Below are positions 21,184 to 32,238 of a DNA stretch of 64,000 nt, piece by piece. Source of the DNA: Allodiplogaster sudhausi (lineage: Eukaryota; Nematoda; Chromadorea; Rhabditida; Diplogasteridae); assembly GCA_945643635.1 (NCBI GenBank), contig CALZFC010000293.1, positions 431,001 through 495,000 of the forward strand, read 5' to 3'. Under the pieces are notes generated by a model that made no database searches, was not told the origin of the DNA, and saw only the letters and a program-made list of their open reading frames with translations. Numbering within the stretch: position 1 is the first letter of the stretch; every line of letters starts with the position of its first letter. The translations under genes were made by a program, and so were the position numbers.

Positions 21184-24100
21184 CTTTTTAAAAAACGATG
21201 CCATATATTCAAGATGACGACATGCTTCGTATCAAAGGAGTTCGGTACACAACCGTAATCTAATAGAATTTTCCTGACTATCCTATTCGCGCCTCTCTAA
21301 CTTGTCAGGAAGAAAAGTAAGAACTCAGGATACAGTTTTAACCACTTTAAATCTGTGCGTCTGTTTTCATGAAGTCATATTTTTAGTGAATAATCAACCT
21401 GTTCAGAAGGCCGAAAATGTTGTCGCACATTTTTGGCTCTAGTTCCCGAAGCATCGCAGCGCAAGCCGACGGGTCGCATGCTGAAACGTAGCTATTAAAA
21501 CGTAGCCTTAAAAAAGATAGTGCCAAGGGCTGGCGGCCTTGTCATATATCTTCCTCGGGCGGTGGTGCAAAAACAACAACCCTTGCAAAAAGATCTTGAT
21601 TACCTATGTAATAATAATCATTTTCCACTAAGCCACCGTATTTGGTAGTCGGTTCCATTGCGGTTGTGCTGGCGAGAGACGTTGTCGTTGATTCGGTAGC
21701 CGGTTCTAATACGAGGAGGAAAATTAAAAATTAAACATACTCTGTAAATGAAAGTTAGCTAATTGACAGGATTGTGGAAGGCCTGTCAGCACGCCTGTCG
21801 ATTAGCCTTCCAAAAGCGCGCAGGAAGGCTAACTGGCAGGATTGTTTCGTTAGGTGCACTAGGTGCTATTTATAAATATGACCATTCATCTTCTTATTAT
21901 TCTGCACTCAATTTGTAAACGTCACTCTGTATTATGCACGATGCAGAAACACACTTTATATCTAGCATTTTTTGGACATTCACCTACCGCAATAACAGCT
22001 ATTTGTAGCAATTATCTTATCTAACAATGAATGAAAAGCTAAGGGACGGGTCTAAACAAGAACGTACAAGGAAATCAGCGTTACTAAAGGGAAAAGAACA
22101 AAAGGGGAAGAAGAAACAAAAGCACTACAGGAAAAATCAGCGTTTTCAAGAGTACAACATGAACGTTGAGCTAGTTATTGCAGCTTCCCAAAGGAAGTCA
22201 GCAATAGCAACGCAAGGACAGCTCACCAGCACTGTAATGCAACAGCAACTCTTATAATAGAGACTAAACTGAGCTATTTGTTTGGTTATCAAGATGAACA
22301 TTCTCCAATCAATCACTACCAACCAAGTTACAAGGAATATCCTATAATAAAGTCGCATTGTTGCAAAGAACTAGTTAAAAACCGCAAGATTTGCTTCTAC
22401 CAAAGAAATAACAGGTATTTCCATCTAAAATAAAGCATAATGAAGGAAGGAATCAAGATTCGAGTCCAACAGGAATGATGAAACAGCTGGCGAAATGTTT
22501 GCCAAGACCATGCCCTTGTTACTCGCAAGGAAGCTGCGAGCTTCGTGTTTCTTTCCTGCGAAGAGGAAGGGCGAGTTGCTGTCTGGCTTCGTGGATGGAC
22601 TGCGAAGAGGGGAGGGACAGCAAGTATCTGCAATCGTATTAAAAGTAGTAAGGAAAAATCCCACTTTACAGTATCACTTTCTTGTAACTCATAAAAATGG
22701 CCCCTACAGACATAAAATGCGTCGAAAAAGGAATAATTCAAATAAAAAAAAACATCTAGTCAGTAAAATTCAAATGAAAAGAAATGCTAAACAATCTCTC
22801 CATTCTCACTGACTAATTTATCTGTCGACGTGATGTACTGCTCGAACTTGTGGCACCAGTACGACACCAATCAGCTAGGAGCGGTCATCTTCGTTCACCT
22901 TCCTTGAAAGATTCCTATAAAATTCACCTTTTTCCTCCAGCAGATCAACTCGCTGCATCTCACAATCAGTCTAAAGAGAGAACCTTCTTCCCCATCACAC
23001 AAATAATAAACATACAATATCTACAAATCTATTATGCGCAATGAAATTTCTTGTTGAAGGCTTCAGAGAGAAAGAGAGATGTAACATTAGGATTGATTAC
23101 ACATTCATCTTAAGATTCATCTAAACCCACGTTGGAAAACAAAATAACAAAAAAAGAAAAAGGCCCAGATTGGCGGGGTACCTTTTCCTCCTTCTCGACC
23201 GGCACGATCTGCGTCTCTTGAGAATAGAGAAGACCGAGCAGACGACGCATTCTAACGAAGGTGAGAGAGGAGAAACAGCCACTTCACGAGCAGAGGAGCT
23301 GCTGGGACAGCGGAGAAGAGCCACCATCTAGGAGAGAGAGGGAGAGAGAGAGAGAGAAAGAAAGAGAGCGAGAGAGAGAGCATACAGGCTGAGAAAACGG
23401 TCTCGTAGAATTGGAGAGAAGCATTACAAACTTAGTCTTCCCAAAAATCGAGGTGTTCAGGCAACAAAAGAGTTGGCCAGTTAAACTGACAATCCGTAGT
23501 CCTGCAGATTGGTGATGGAGTGCTAATGAGCCACGAGACGGCAGAGCTGATCAGCCTGCATCTCTGCCATCAGAGGGAAGCTCTCGTAGTGGATACACCC
23601 GACTTCTTCATCCGGCTCGGCCACTCGCACCAAGCAATCACTCTGAAGATATTCAGAGGAGAGGGAAGGAATGCCGGAAGAAAGGAAGATACACGCACCG
23701 CAGGAGACATACAGAGATGCAGAGAATGGAGCGACAACCACCATAGAGTAGAGCAACAGCTGAAGAGAGCAAGATGCACTGCTCTTTCTTCTTTTTCTCC
23801 TTCTCTCCCTCCTTCTCCTTCTCTCGCAATCTCAGCATGAGATGCTCGCCGCGGCGGTAGAAATCGCCGGCTCGGCGGCGCCACTGGCAACGGGGAAAGT
23901 AAAGATCAGATAAGAGCTTCATTTTACATTTTGCAGGGATAAAATGGGTAATATGAAATCGAACAGATAAAAAAAACTGAAGGTGAAGAAATATCTATCA
24001 ATCCTTTATCAGTACCAGAAGGAAGAGTGAACTGACAAAGAATCCCCTCCGAATGAGCTGCGACGGCCTCCGCAAGCTTACCAGAGAACATGACGTAACT

Positions 24101-27100
24101 CGAGCAGGGATGGACTGCAGAGGGAAGCCTCCATGTTAGCAGCGAGAGTGGCTGCGTGCTCCTCGAGGAAAAGCATCTGTAATCCTGTACTTAAGGCAAC
24201 ATTTGCAATTAGCTGAAGACAATTTTTTTTAGCTAGTCAAGAACACTGTACATAAGGTAAGAATACTGTACCTTGTGTACAGTATTCACTGGAATAACGA
24301 AAAAAGTGTTAAAAAAAGGATCTTCTGCTTGGCATGTATGATTCGCACTTATTAAAAATACCAGGGTACTCAAAACTGAGAGAAAGGTAATCAAATAATA
24401 ACTTGACCGATCTCACAGGAATTCTTTATTAGAAAAAAAAACCAAAATTAGCTAAAACATTTTCAACAAGCACATACCGTATGTCAGCAGGCTTTGGCTG
24501 AAAAGAATGCTGCCGTAGAAGAGTACGGTAGACATGCGAGGTCCACTTGCCAAGATCCCACAATTGAAAAAAAATACTCATATATCTTCTACTTACCTCT
24601 TCAACCCCCAGCACGAACCCCGCTTCGGCGGCTTGGTCCTTGGAGGAGAAGTCTCGGACGCGGAAGGAGGGCGAGAGCACCGCGCACTACTCGGCGCGCA
24701 GCAAGGTTCGAATATCCTTCAATTAAGTGCGTTTAATTAAGCCCTTCTTACAGCAAGAAACAATAAGAAAATCACATGCTGGTAAAAAAAGAGAGGAAAG
24801 AAATTGTAGAATATTCTAGTAAAAAAAAATATTTCTGATAAAAGTAAGCAGGACTAAAGGTCTTCATGCATATTCAACCTGCATGCCTTGCATGGCATGC
24901 ATATACCGTTTAAACAGTAAGATATCAGAGAATGCCGCATAGCTCAAGTAGAATAAAGATACCAACTATGCATAGAAAAAAATGCGCATCCGCTTTAAGT
25001 CCATCACTGCTACTAGATCAAGAAGCGCTCGGCAAAATGGAAAGCTAACTTTTAAGTCGCAGTCATCGATATTGATGACCACGCAATTATCCTTCTTCTG
25101 AGTGGGCAAGCCGTAGCACCGCCCGAAATGACTCTGCGCGCCTGCTGTCATTGCGTATCTAAACGAATAATTGGCCGAAAATAGCAAGCGCAAGGTTAAT
25201 GAAAACCACTGAATCACAAACAAAGTACAACGATCCCCAAATATGTTCAAGGAACAATCACATTTCATTAACCGATAGCTTTGCTGGATGAAGAGACGAG
25301 AAGAGCTGACCAAATAACAGCGACTCGACATGGATCGATCAGAAGGAGTGCGAGGAGCTCTTCGCAGTGCTGACTGAGCAGCAAGGTGTGACGCCGCGCG
25401 AAGCGTGCCTGTATAATTGCTCTCACCATCAGTCTAAAGCGAAATAGGCATATAATTAGGCGCAAATGCATGGTAATGAGAACGTGCACGATAAGGAGAA
25501 CATTCTATCAAAAGCAACAGCAACGACCACGAAATAATCGCTCCCGTGATAACCGCTACCGCGACCGCGTCGCACCCTATTAATTAGCCTTCCAAAACCT
25601 ACTGATAGGCCTTCCAAGCGAAACTCCTACCAATTTGCATTCCACTTTTTTGAATCCTACCAGTTAGCCTTTCCGGTGCGTGCAATCCTGTCAGTAACCC
25701 TTCTTTCGGGCAAACTCCTGTCAGTTAGCCTTCTTGTGTCAACAATCCTGTCAGTTAGCTAACTTTCATTTAAAGAGTATTTATGCTCTGATAATCTATT
25801 TGCGTAATTTAAAACAGAACTAAGTTAAAGATGAATTGGCGAGCAAATTCTTTCAACAGCCTCTAAAAGTAAGTACAATTCCATCTAGCCACCATGTTTG
25901 GTCGTTGATGCCTCTGCGGTTGTGCTGGGGAGAGAAGTGGCCGTTGACTTATTGTTCTCCGTATCCCCATGAGAGATGCATGCGATTCCAAGCACGGACG
26001 GGATCAAGTGCAAAGGATCTTGGAAGCACGCGATTTCGGTGAGGGTATCCTCCATCTTAATGAACGGAAACAATCTCACTCTTCAAACTCATCTACACAT
26101 TTTTTTAAATGTATTCATGGCTAATAAATATATGTATGTACTAATATATGTATATATGTACTAATATATATGTACATATGTACATACATACATATACATA
26201 TCTCTCTTATCGCAAATATGCTCAAGAAAACGATCGTTCTCAAATTTGTATACACATAAGCAACATCGCTAGAGAATAATGATATGACATAATAAAAAGA
26301 TGACCTGGTAGTGTGCCCTGATGAAAACGTAACCGTTGCCTCTGCAGTTTTCCACCTCGCGACAGCTCTCATCATCGACAGAGTTGTACGTTGAAGAGCA
26401 CCTATTGTTGAAGGTACATTTTGAATGAACGATACTACAGTACCGAACAACATCGAGGGATCATGCATCGGGTGCATCGAATGCATCCATGACCCCTCGA
26501 TGTTGTACGGTTTTCGGTACTGTAGTATTGTTCATTCAAAATGTAGTACTGTACATCTGTTCAAGATTGCCATGTGCCTCATATTAATTGAATTGAATTT
26601 TCCTGAATCTCTCTAAATCATATGCTCTCCCACCCTTGAGTCATGAAGAAAAGCATAAACTCAAGATTGACTTTTGACCACTTTAAATCTGTGCGTCCTG
26701 TTTCAATGTCACATTTTTCGCGAATAACCCGCCTGCGCAGAAGCTCCCTAATGTCGCCGCAGCTTTTCCACTCTAGTTGCTGATTCATTGCATGGCAAGC
26801 GGACGGGTCGCATGCTGAAATGTATCGATTAAAACGTAGCCTTAAAAACTAGGCCAGGGGTCGATGTCCCTGCCATATGCCTTCGTTGGACTGTAGTGGA
26901 AAAACAATAATCCTTACAAAACTGAATATCTATAATTACATATCATAATAAGTGTTTTACGGAAAGCCACCATTTTTGGTCTTCGATGCTGCTGCGGTTG
27001 TGCTTGCGAGAGAAGTAGCCGTTGAATCGACAGCCGTTTCTATTCCATGGAAGAAAACTATGTAAAAGATGAGGAAATTGCTGAGAAATTTCTTTCAAAG

Positions 27101-30100
27101 ATTCGAAACGAAAGCACGATTCTCTAAAGTCACCAGTTTTGGTCGTCAATTCCACTGCGGTTGTGCTGAGGAGAGCAGTTGCCGCTGACCCATCATAAGG
27201 AGGAAAATAACCATATTTATGCCTTGATCATCATACTATGTATTAAACTTAAAACAAATTATGTAAAGATGTAGAATTTGCCGATAAAATTCTTTCAATG
27301 CCTAGTAAAAAATTCTATAAAGCCACCAGTATTGGTCGTCGATTCCACTGCGGTTGTGCTGGGGAATGAAGTTGCCGCTGACTCATCCCTGCCAATGACG
27401 CATGCCATTCCAACAACTTGCCGGCCCTTGTAAACAAAATCATGGTCCCGGCACACGATGTCTGAGAGGTTTCCCTCAACCTGAATAAAAGGACTTTTAA
27501 ACTCTACATATTATTTTTAATGTTTCCAAAGAAAATCATCAATATATATTGATTGATTGATAAAGATGCATTTATGCATGCTATCTTACTCTAAATACAT
27601 GTAAGAAATCGATCGCTTTCAAAAATACAAATATAATGTATACGAATATAATATACATACATTATCGTTCTTACTACAAAATCCATTAACAATTATGAAA
27701 ACATAGAATGAAAATAATGACATGGATGTCTTGGCTGAAGAAGACATGACCGACGCCTTCGCAGCTGGTCAACAGGTGGCAGCTCTCGTCGAAAAGGACT
27801 ATTGGATAGCACCTATCGCTGAATGTGCTTTTTAAATAAACATTACTAAATCCCTTCAAGATTACCATTTGCTTTGTATTCAAGGAGCACCCAACTCAAC
27901 CGTAATCTAACTGTATTTTCTTGACTATCGTATTCGCGTGTCTCTAAATACATAACATGTTCTCTCACCATTGAGTCAGGAAGAAAAGGAGTTTGGACTG
28001 CTTTAAATATCTGTATCCGGTTTTATGATGCATCGTTTTTTGTGAATAACCCACTTATCCTGATGATAACCAAACGAGTCGCATCTGTTCCAATCTCGTT
28101 GCTTAATCATCTCATTGCAAGCTGACTGGTTGCACGCTGAAAGGTAGCAATTAAAATGTATAGCATTTTAAAATTTCGTGCCAGGGGTCGCCGGCCCTGC
28201 CCAATAAAGGCTGGCGCCTTGGGTCGAGGTCTAAAAACTAGAGCCCTGACAAAACTGAATATCTTTGGTATTCGTATCATTGTAAGCGTTTGCCACTGCG
28301 GTTGTTCTGGCGAGAGAAGTTGCCGTAGGCTCGTCAGCCGTTTCTAATAAAGGGAGGAAAATGATATAATGACCATATTTAGATAGTTCCAAGACAATAC
28401 AAATTCGCGAAAAAATAGAGCACAATTCCATAAAGTCACCAGTTTTGGTCGTCGATGCCTCTGCGGCTGGGCTGGTGAGAGAAGTTGTCGTTATCTCGAC
28501 AGTCGTTTCTAATATAAGGAGGAAAACGAAATATTAACCATGTTCATGCTCTGGTGTCAATTCTTTTTATTTCATTTAAAAAAAAAATTGCCATATTCCA
28601 TTACTTCCCCGGGGTACTATTTTTCAATATCCGCTGCGAGGGAGGGGCTCTATTAGAGGGGGGGGGGCGTTCTATTTGATTGAGGGGAACTACATATTTT
28701 TCAATGTGAGTCTCTAAAAGTTTGCTAACAACACTTAATTCTTTTAAAAAAACGATTTATAGCTCGTCTTCAATGGAATCATCACCGGAATACCGTATTT
28801 TCTCAATTAGTGCATCTCCCTCTATTAGAACCCCCCCCCTCTAATAGTGCCCCCCTCTCGCAAGGGTATTGAAAAATAGTACCCCTCCCTCTAATTGAAC
28901 CCCCCCCCCCTCCAATAGTGCCCCCCCTTATTGTCTAATAGAGAAGTTTCTGGAATCCATGCTTAGGTATGGGATGCTCTTACCAATGAACTGATTGCAA
29001 ATTTATTCAGAATCTAAGGTAAAACTGATATTCCAGTGATGATTCCGTTGAAGAAGTGCTATAATTCTTCGTTTTTGAGAATAAAGTGGTGTTATCAAAC
29101 TTTTAGTCAATCGCATTGAAAAATAGTACCCCTCCCTCTAATAGATCCCCCCCCCCCTCTAATAGTGCCCCCCTCTCGCAAGCGGATTGAAAAATAGTGC
29201 CCCCGGGGGGCACAAATAGAGAAAATACGGTATCCGTTTTACCGTAGGCTTTGAATTCATTTGCAATCGGTTCATTGGGAATAGCATCCCATGCCTCTAG
29301 GATCCATTCGAGCTACGTCTCGAGTCGAGATAAGAGTCTATTAGAGGGAGGCACTATTGTAGTGGGGTTCTAATAGAGGGAGTAATGGTAATGGAGAAAC
29401 AATGGTATTTTAAAATGAAGAAGGTTCCGATTACATTCTTTCAAAGGCCTCGAAAAGAGAGCACAGTTATATAAAGACACCAGTTTTGGTCGTCGATGCC
29501 TCTGCGGTTGTACTGGCGAGAGAAGTCACTGTTGACTCGGTAGTCGGTTCTAATACAATGAGGAAATGTAATGTTAGCCATATTTATGTTGTGATGATTA
29601 TTCTTTTTATTAAATTCAAGAAAAACTATTTTAAAGATGAAGAAGTTTCCAAGAACATTACCTCAATAGAATCGAAAAGATAGCTCAATTCTATAAAGAC
29701 ACCAGTTTTGGTCGTCGATGCCTCTGCGGTTGTACTGGCGAGAGAAGTCACTGTTGACTCGGTAGTCGGTTCTAATACAATGAGGAAATGTAATGTTAGC
29801 CATATTTATGTTCTGATGATTATTCTTTTTATTAAATTCAAGAAAAACTATTTTAAAGATGAAGAAGTTTCCAAGAACATTACTTCAATAGCCTCGAAAA
29901 GATAGCTCAATTCCATAAAGCCACCAGTTTTGGTCGTCGATGCCTCTGCGGTTGTACTGGCGAGAGAAGTCACTGTTGACTCGGTAGTCGGTTCTAATGC
30001 AATGAGGAAATGTAATGTTGCCATATTTATGTTCTGATGACTATTCCTTTATTAAATTTAAAAAAAACTATTTTAAAGATGAAAAAGTTTCCAAGAACAT

Positions 30101-30665
30101 TATTTCAATAGCCTCGAAAAGATAGCTCAATTCCATAAAGCCACCAGTTTTGGTCGTCGATGCCTCTGCGGTTGTATTGGCGAGAGAAGTCACTGTTGAC
30201 TCGGTAGTCGGTTCTAATGCAATGAGGAAATGTAATGTTGCCATATTTATGTTCTGATGACTATTCCTTTATTAAATTTAAGAAAAACTATTTTAAAGAT
30301 GAAGAAGTTTCCAAGAACATTACTTCAATAGCCTCGAAAAGATAGCTCAATTCCATAAAGCCACCAGTTTTGGTCGTCGATGCCTCTGCGGTTGTACTGG
30401 CGAGAGAAGTCACTGTTGACTCGGTAGTCGGTTCTAATACAGGAGGAAATGTTATATTAACCATATTTAAGCTCTGATGGTCATTATATTTATTAAATTA
30501 AAATAAAACTATTTTAAAGAGTGAGAAATTGATGAGAAAGATCTTTCAAAAGTTACGAAATGTTGGGCACAATTCCATTAAGCCACCAGTTTTGGCCGTC
30601 GATTCCTCTGCGGTTGTGCTATCGTGAGAAGTTGCCGTTGGCTCGGTTGTCGGTTCTAACACCGC
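20853..30665 (-). CDS. Mosaic secreted protein: repeated cysteine modules and Thr-rich exons
   Basis: On the minus strand a set of short exons repeats in one order. Exon A has the pattern RC-(x)n-(D/E)SC-x4-(N/S)C-(R/E)G. Exon B carries about two cysteines and ends (I/M)(V/A)C(V/I)I. Thr/Ser-rich exons of the type TSLASTTAEAST follow. Exon A copies are at about 21183-21087, 26411-26305, 27845-27722 and, less similar, 25160-25050. Exon B copies are at 20920-20853 (ending VCVID and TGA), 26060-25960 and 27480-27405. At least ten Thr-rich exons lie between 30660 and 21640. Acceptors such as tccttttattcag recur. The protein would be extracellular and heavily O-glycosylated (inference). The 5' end and signal peptide were not found, and other coding-like blocks and transposons interrupt the region, so one continuous gene is not proven. 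Confidence 0.5.
22451..22622 (+). CDS. Coding-like exon, plus strand, unrecognised
   Basis: After aatcaag a plus frame of 57 codons stays open with few rare residues (DETAGEMFAKTMPLLLARKL) and ends CAGCAA/GTATCT, a usable donor. The antisense frames contain stops. It lies inside the mosaic-gene span, so it may be nested or inserted. No family was recognised. Confidence 0.35.
22811..22910 (+). CDS. Short coding-like block, plus strand
   Basis: A plus frame reads DVMYCSNLWHQYDTNQLGAV and runs to a TGA, with protein-like composition. No acceptor is obvious upstream. It may be the last exon of the gene that includes 22451-22622. Confidence 0.25.
23175..24176 (-). CDS. Cluster of GC-rich exon-like blocks, strand ambiguous
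   Basis: On the minus strand, 24176-24086 reads MLFLEEHAATLAANMEASLC; an overlapping frame to about 24012 reads YVMFSGKLAEAVAAHSEGIL; 23643-23523 follows a good acceptor (ctctgaatatcttcag), reads DCLVRVAEPDEEVGCIHYES and ends in TAG; 23243-23175 reads MRRLLGLLYSQETQIVPVEK. The plus strand of 23505-23643 is equally open (LMSHETAELISLHL). The pieces may belong to one minus-strand gene. I do not recognise them and could not settle frames. Confidence 0.25.
24489..24710. CDS. GC-rich exon-like block, strand ambiguous
   Basis: On the minus strand a frame reads FRVRDFSSKDQAAEAGFVLG and ends at a strong donor (GAAGAG/GTAAGT), followed by a piece WTSHVYRTLLRQ with its own GTATGT donor. On the plus strand a frame flanked by cccccag and CAAG/GTTCG is also open. 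The minus reading has better splice sites. Confidence 0.3.
25319..25447 (+). CDS. Possible terminal exon, plus strand, unrecognised
   Basis: After an aaataacag acceptor a plus frame reads DSTWIDQKECEELFAVLTEQ and then QGVTPREACLYNC, ending AKAK-like and TAG. Composition is protein-like and it carries three cysteines. Family unknown; partner exons are uncertain. Confidence 0.35.
   Translation, partial: SDSTWIDQKECEELFAVLTEQQGVTPREACLYNCSHHQSKAK
25890..26411 (-). CDS. Internal cysteine module of the mosaic gene
   Basis: Exon A (26411-26305) reads CTFNNRCSSTYNSVDDESC and REVENCRGNGYVF, ending HYQ at CAG/GTCATC. Exon B (about 26060-25890) reads TEIACFQDPLHLIPSVLGIA, C, and runs on in the same exon into the Thr-rich stretch TATSLPSTTAEASTTK, so here exon B and a Thr-rich segment are fused. 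Confidence 0.5.
26416..26544. repeat. Near-perfect 129-bp hairpin beside exon A
   Basis: The left arm (acattttgaatgaacgatac, tacagtaccg, aacatcgaggg) is mirrored by the right arm (ccctcgatgtt, cggtactgta, gtattgttcattcaaaatgt) around a short centre rich in tgcatc. It starts at the exon A boundary and has no separate target duplication. Confidence 0.75.
27330..27850 (-). CDS. Internal cysteine module of the mosaic gene
   Basis: Exon A (about 27845-27722) reads STFSDRCYPIVLFDESC, HLLTSCEG and VFFSQD. Exon B (27480-27330) follows tccttttattcag, reads SDIVCRDHDFVYKGRQVVGM, ACVI, then FPSTTAVESTTNTG, again fused to a Thr-rich segment. Confidence 0.5.
28600..29410. mobile_element. Composite of CCCTCTAATAG elements; complete copy at 28791-29232
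   Basis: The 442-bp core starts TACCGTATTTTCTC and ends with its reverse complement (gagaaaatacggta). Inside are many direct and inverted words of the form ccctctaatag(t/a)(g/a)cccccc and gaaaaatagtacccc. Partial copies flank it on both sides. A second complete copy is at 51434-51891. It is non-coding and of unknown family, and it interrupts the Thr-rich exon array of the mosaic gene. Confidence 0.75.
29468..30665 (-). repeat. Tandem array of about 220-bp units, each with one Thr-rich exon
   Basis: The phrase gtcgtcgatgcctctgcggt recurs with spacings close to 222, 221, 220 and 219 bp. Read on the minus strand each unit has a ttag acceptor, an exon reading EPTTESTVTSLASTT and AEASTTKTG, and a GT(G/C) donor. 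Exon and intron are duplicated together. The unit nearest 30600 is the most diverged (EESTAKTG). Confidence 0.75.
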
Positions 30666-30736
30666 CAGAACTTCTCAATTACCAGCAGATAACAAGTATT
30701 TTCGGAAATCTTGCCTCGAAGAAGAGACATGCAAAG

Positions 30737-31069
30737 ATGCCCGACTTGGATCAATCAACAACTACAACGACACCGCAACCAATATCTGTGAACGACGGAG
30801 ACGAGCTTGATGAACTGTTCGATACGGAAGGTGATATCATTGAGGAGGCTCAATCGGAACCGCTTTTTGGGACTGACTTCGACGAACTTAGACAACTGAT
30901 AGAGAATGACGTTGAGTACCCATCTGAGAAGGCAGATCCAAAAAGATATCCCACAGCCACGCAAACGGAATCACCTGAGGAGCTCTCGAATGAAGACGTA
31001 TTTGAGCCTGTAGACATGAGCGGGTCTGTCCAGACAGCACCCAGACGCGTCCACGATGAACTTTTCTGA
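30737..31069 (+). CDS. Acidic open frame, unrecognised
   Basis: A plus frame starting MPDLDQSTTTTTPQPIS encodes 110 residues rich in Asp and Glu (DGDELDELFDTEGDIIEE) and ends VHDELF with TGA. The frame is open upstream to 30560, so it may instead be a terminal exon. An AATAAA follows at about 31215. It faces the mosaic gene on the other strand. No domain was recognised. Confidence 0.4.
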   Translation: MPDLDQSTTTTTPQPISVNDGDELDELFDTEGDIIEEAQSEPLFGTDFDELRQLIENDVEYPSEKADPKRYPTATQTESPEELSNEDVFEPVDMSGSVQTAPRRVHDELF

Positions 31070-31462
31070 CCATAAGTCATGATAATCTCTACATATTATT
31101 CATTGATTAGCCCCGGCAAGTGATTTGAGAAACGCTATGAACATGTTGAATCACGTAGCTATAATGCTTCTATAATTCTGAAACATTACTTATCCATTGT
31201 AAAGGTTTTATTGGAATAAACATACATATGTTGACTGAGCACAGTTCACTATGAAGAAATTGTCAGTTGGTGAAAACAGAATAAAAAAATCGAAAGTTTG
31301 ACCAATATTATGGACCTATGAGATGAAAAGCCATCAATTTCAGACCGATAATATGTTTTTTGCTTGCTTGCAAAACAAACATTGCAAAAATTTGCCCCGA
31401 TCGGGGTTCGAACGGGAACTTTTGCATGGAAGGTTGGAAGTTGAGTATAATTGCCTAATCGT

Positions 31463-31720
31463 CACACAGAAAACGATGTGACACGGGATGTCACAATTTG
31501 ATGTCACAATAATGTACCGATTTTACTTCGGTACATATGTGTTCCACCCCATGTCACAATTTATGTTCCAAAAAATTGTGACCTCCAGTGAAACAGAAAT
31601 GTGACGCGCCATGTCACAATTTTCGAGCGGTGGAGGGCAACGTATCCCAGCAAAAATGTGACATTGCATGTCACAATTAGGCGGCAGCACATAAATTGTG
31701 ACATGCTCCCACCGTTAGCT
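31463..31720. repeat. Left subterminal repeats of the 9.5-kb transposon
   Basis: Words of the form TGTCACAATT or AATTGTGACA occur about every 25-60 bases, with a short hairpin gtaccgattttacttcggtac between them. The right end (40840-40998) has the same words. Confidence 0.7.
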
Positions 31721-32238
31721 CCGCCCCTTTTGCTCTCCCTCCCCCTTCATCCATTCTTCGAATTAGTGATTCATTTACTATTATGCATGCCACTGGCATT
31801 TAATAACAAGAAGAATTATTCATTAAGTTAGTGAGACCTTCAAAAGATTACAGTAACAACTCAACACATTCACAAGGAAACAGTAACAACTAACACACTT
31901 ACAAGATAACCGCGCCGAGTTAAATGAATTTGGGCTACTTAATCATGATAAAATTGAGTTACTGGTCATAAAACGACAAGAATTAATACATTCTGTAAAG
32001 ACTGTTTTTCTTAGAAGGATATGTCTATGTTACCAGTTACTTTCTGAATGAATCTTGGAAATAAAAATTCGATAGTTCTAAAATGAAAGAAACGTATAGC
32101 ATGAAAGCAAGTTAAAAAATGAAACAATCTTTTACTAAGATGAAAGAATGTTCTCAAGTGAAATAAACTCAAGTAAAAGAAAATTTTCAGATGTAAGAGT
32201 CAACAAAAAAATGTGATCTAATGAGATCAGACTGGCCT

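Noticed and set aside
22019..22257. Lys-rich 76-codon open frame
   Set aside because: Low-complexity, AT-rich, and without splice sites or a recognisable domain.
31385..31455. tRNA gene next to the 9.5-kb transposon
   Set aside because: There is a B-box-like gttcgaac inside a gccccgatcgggg palindrome, but no A box or cloverleaf can be drawn.
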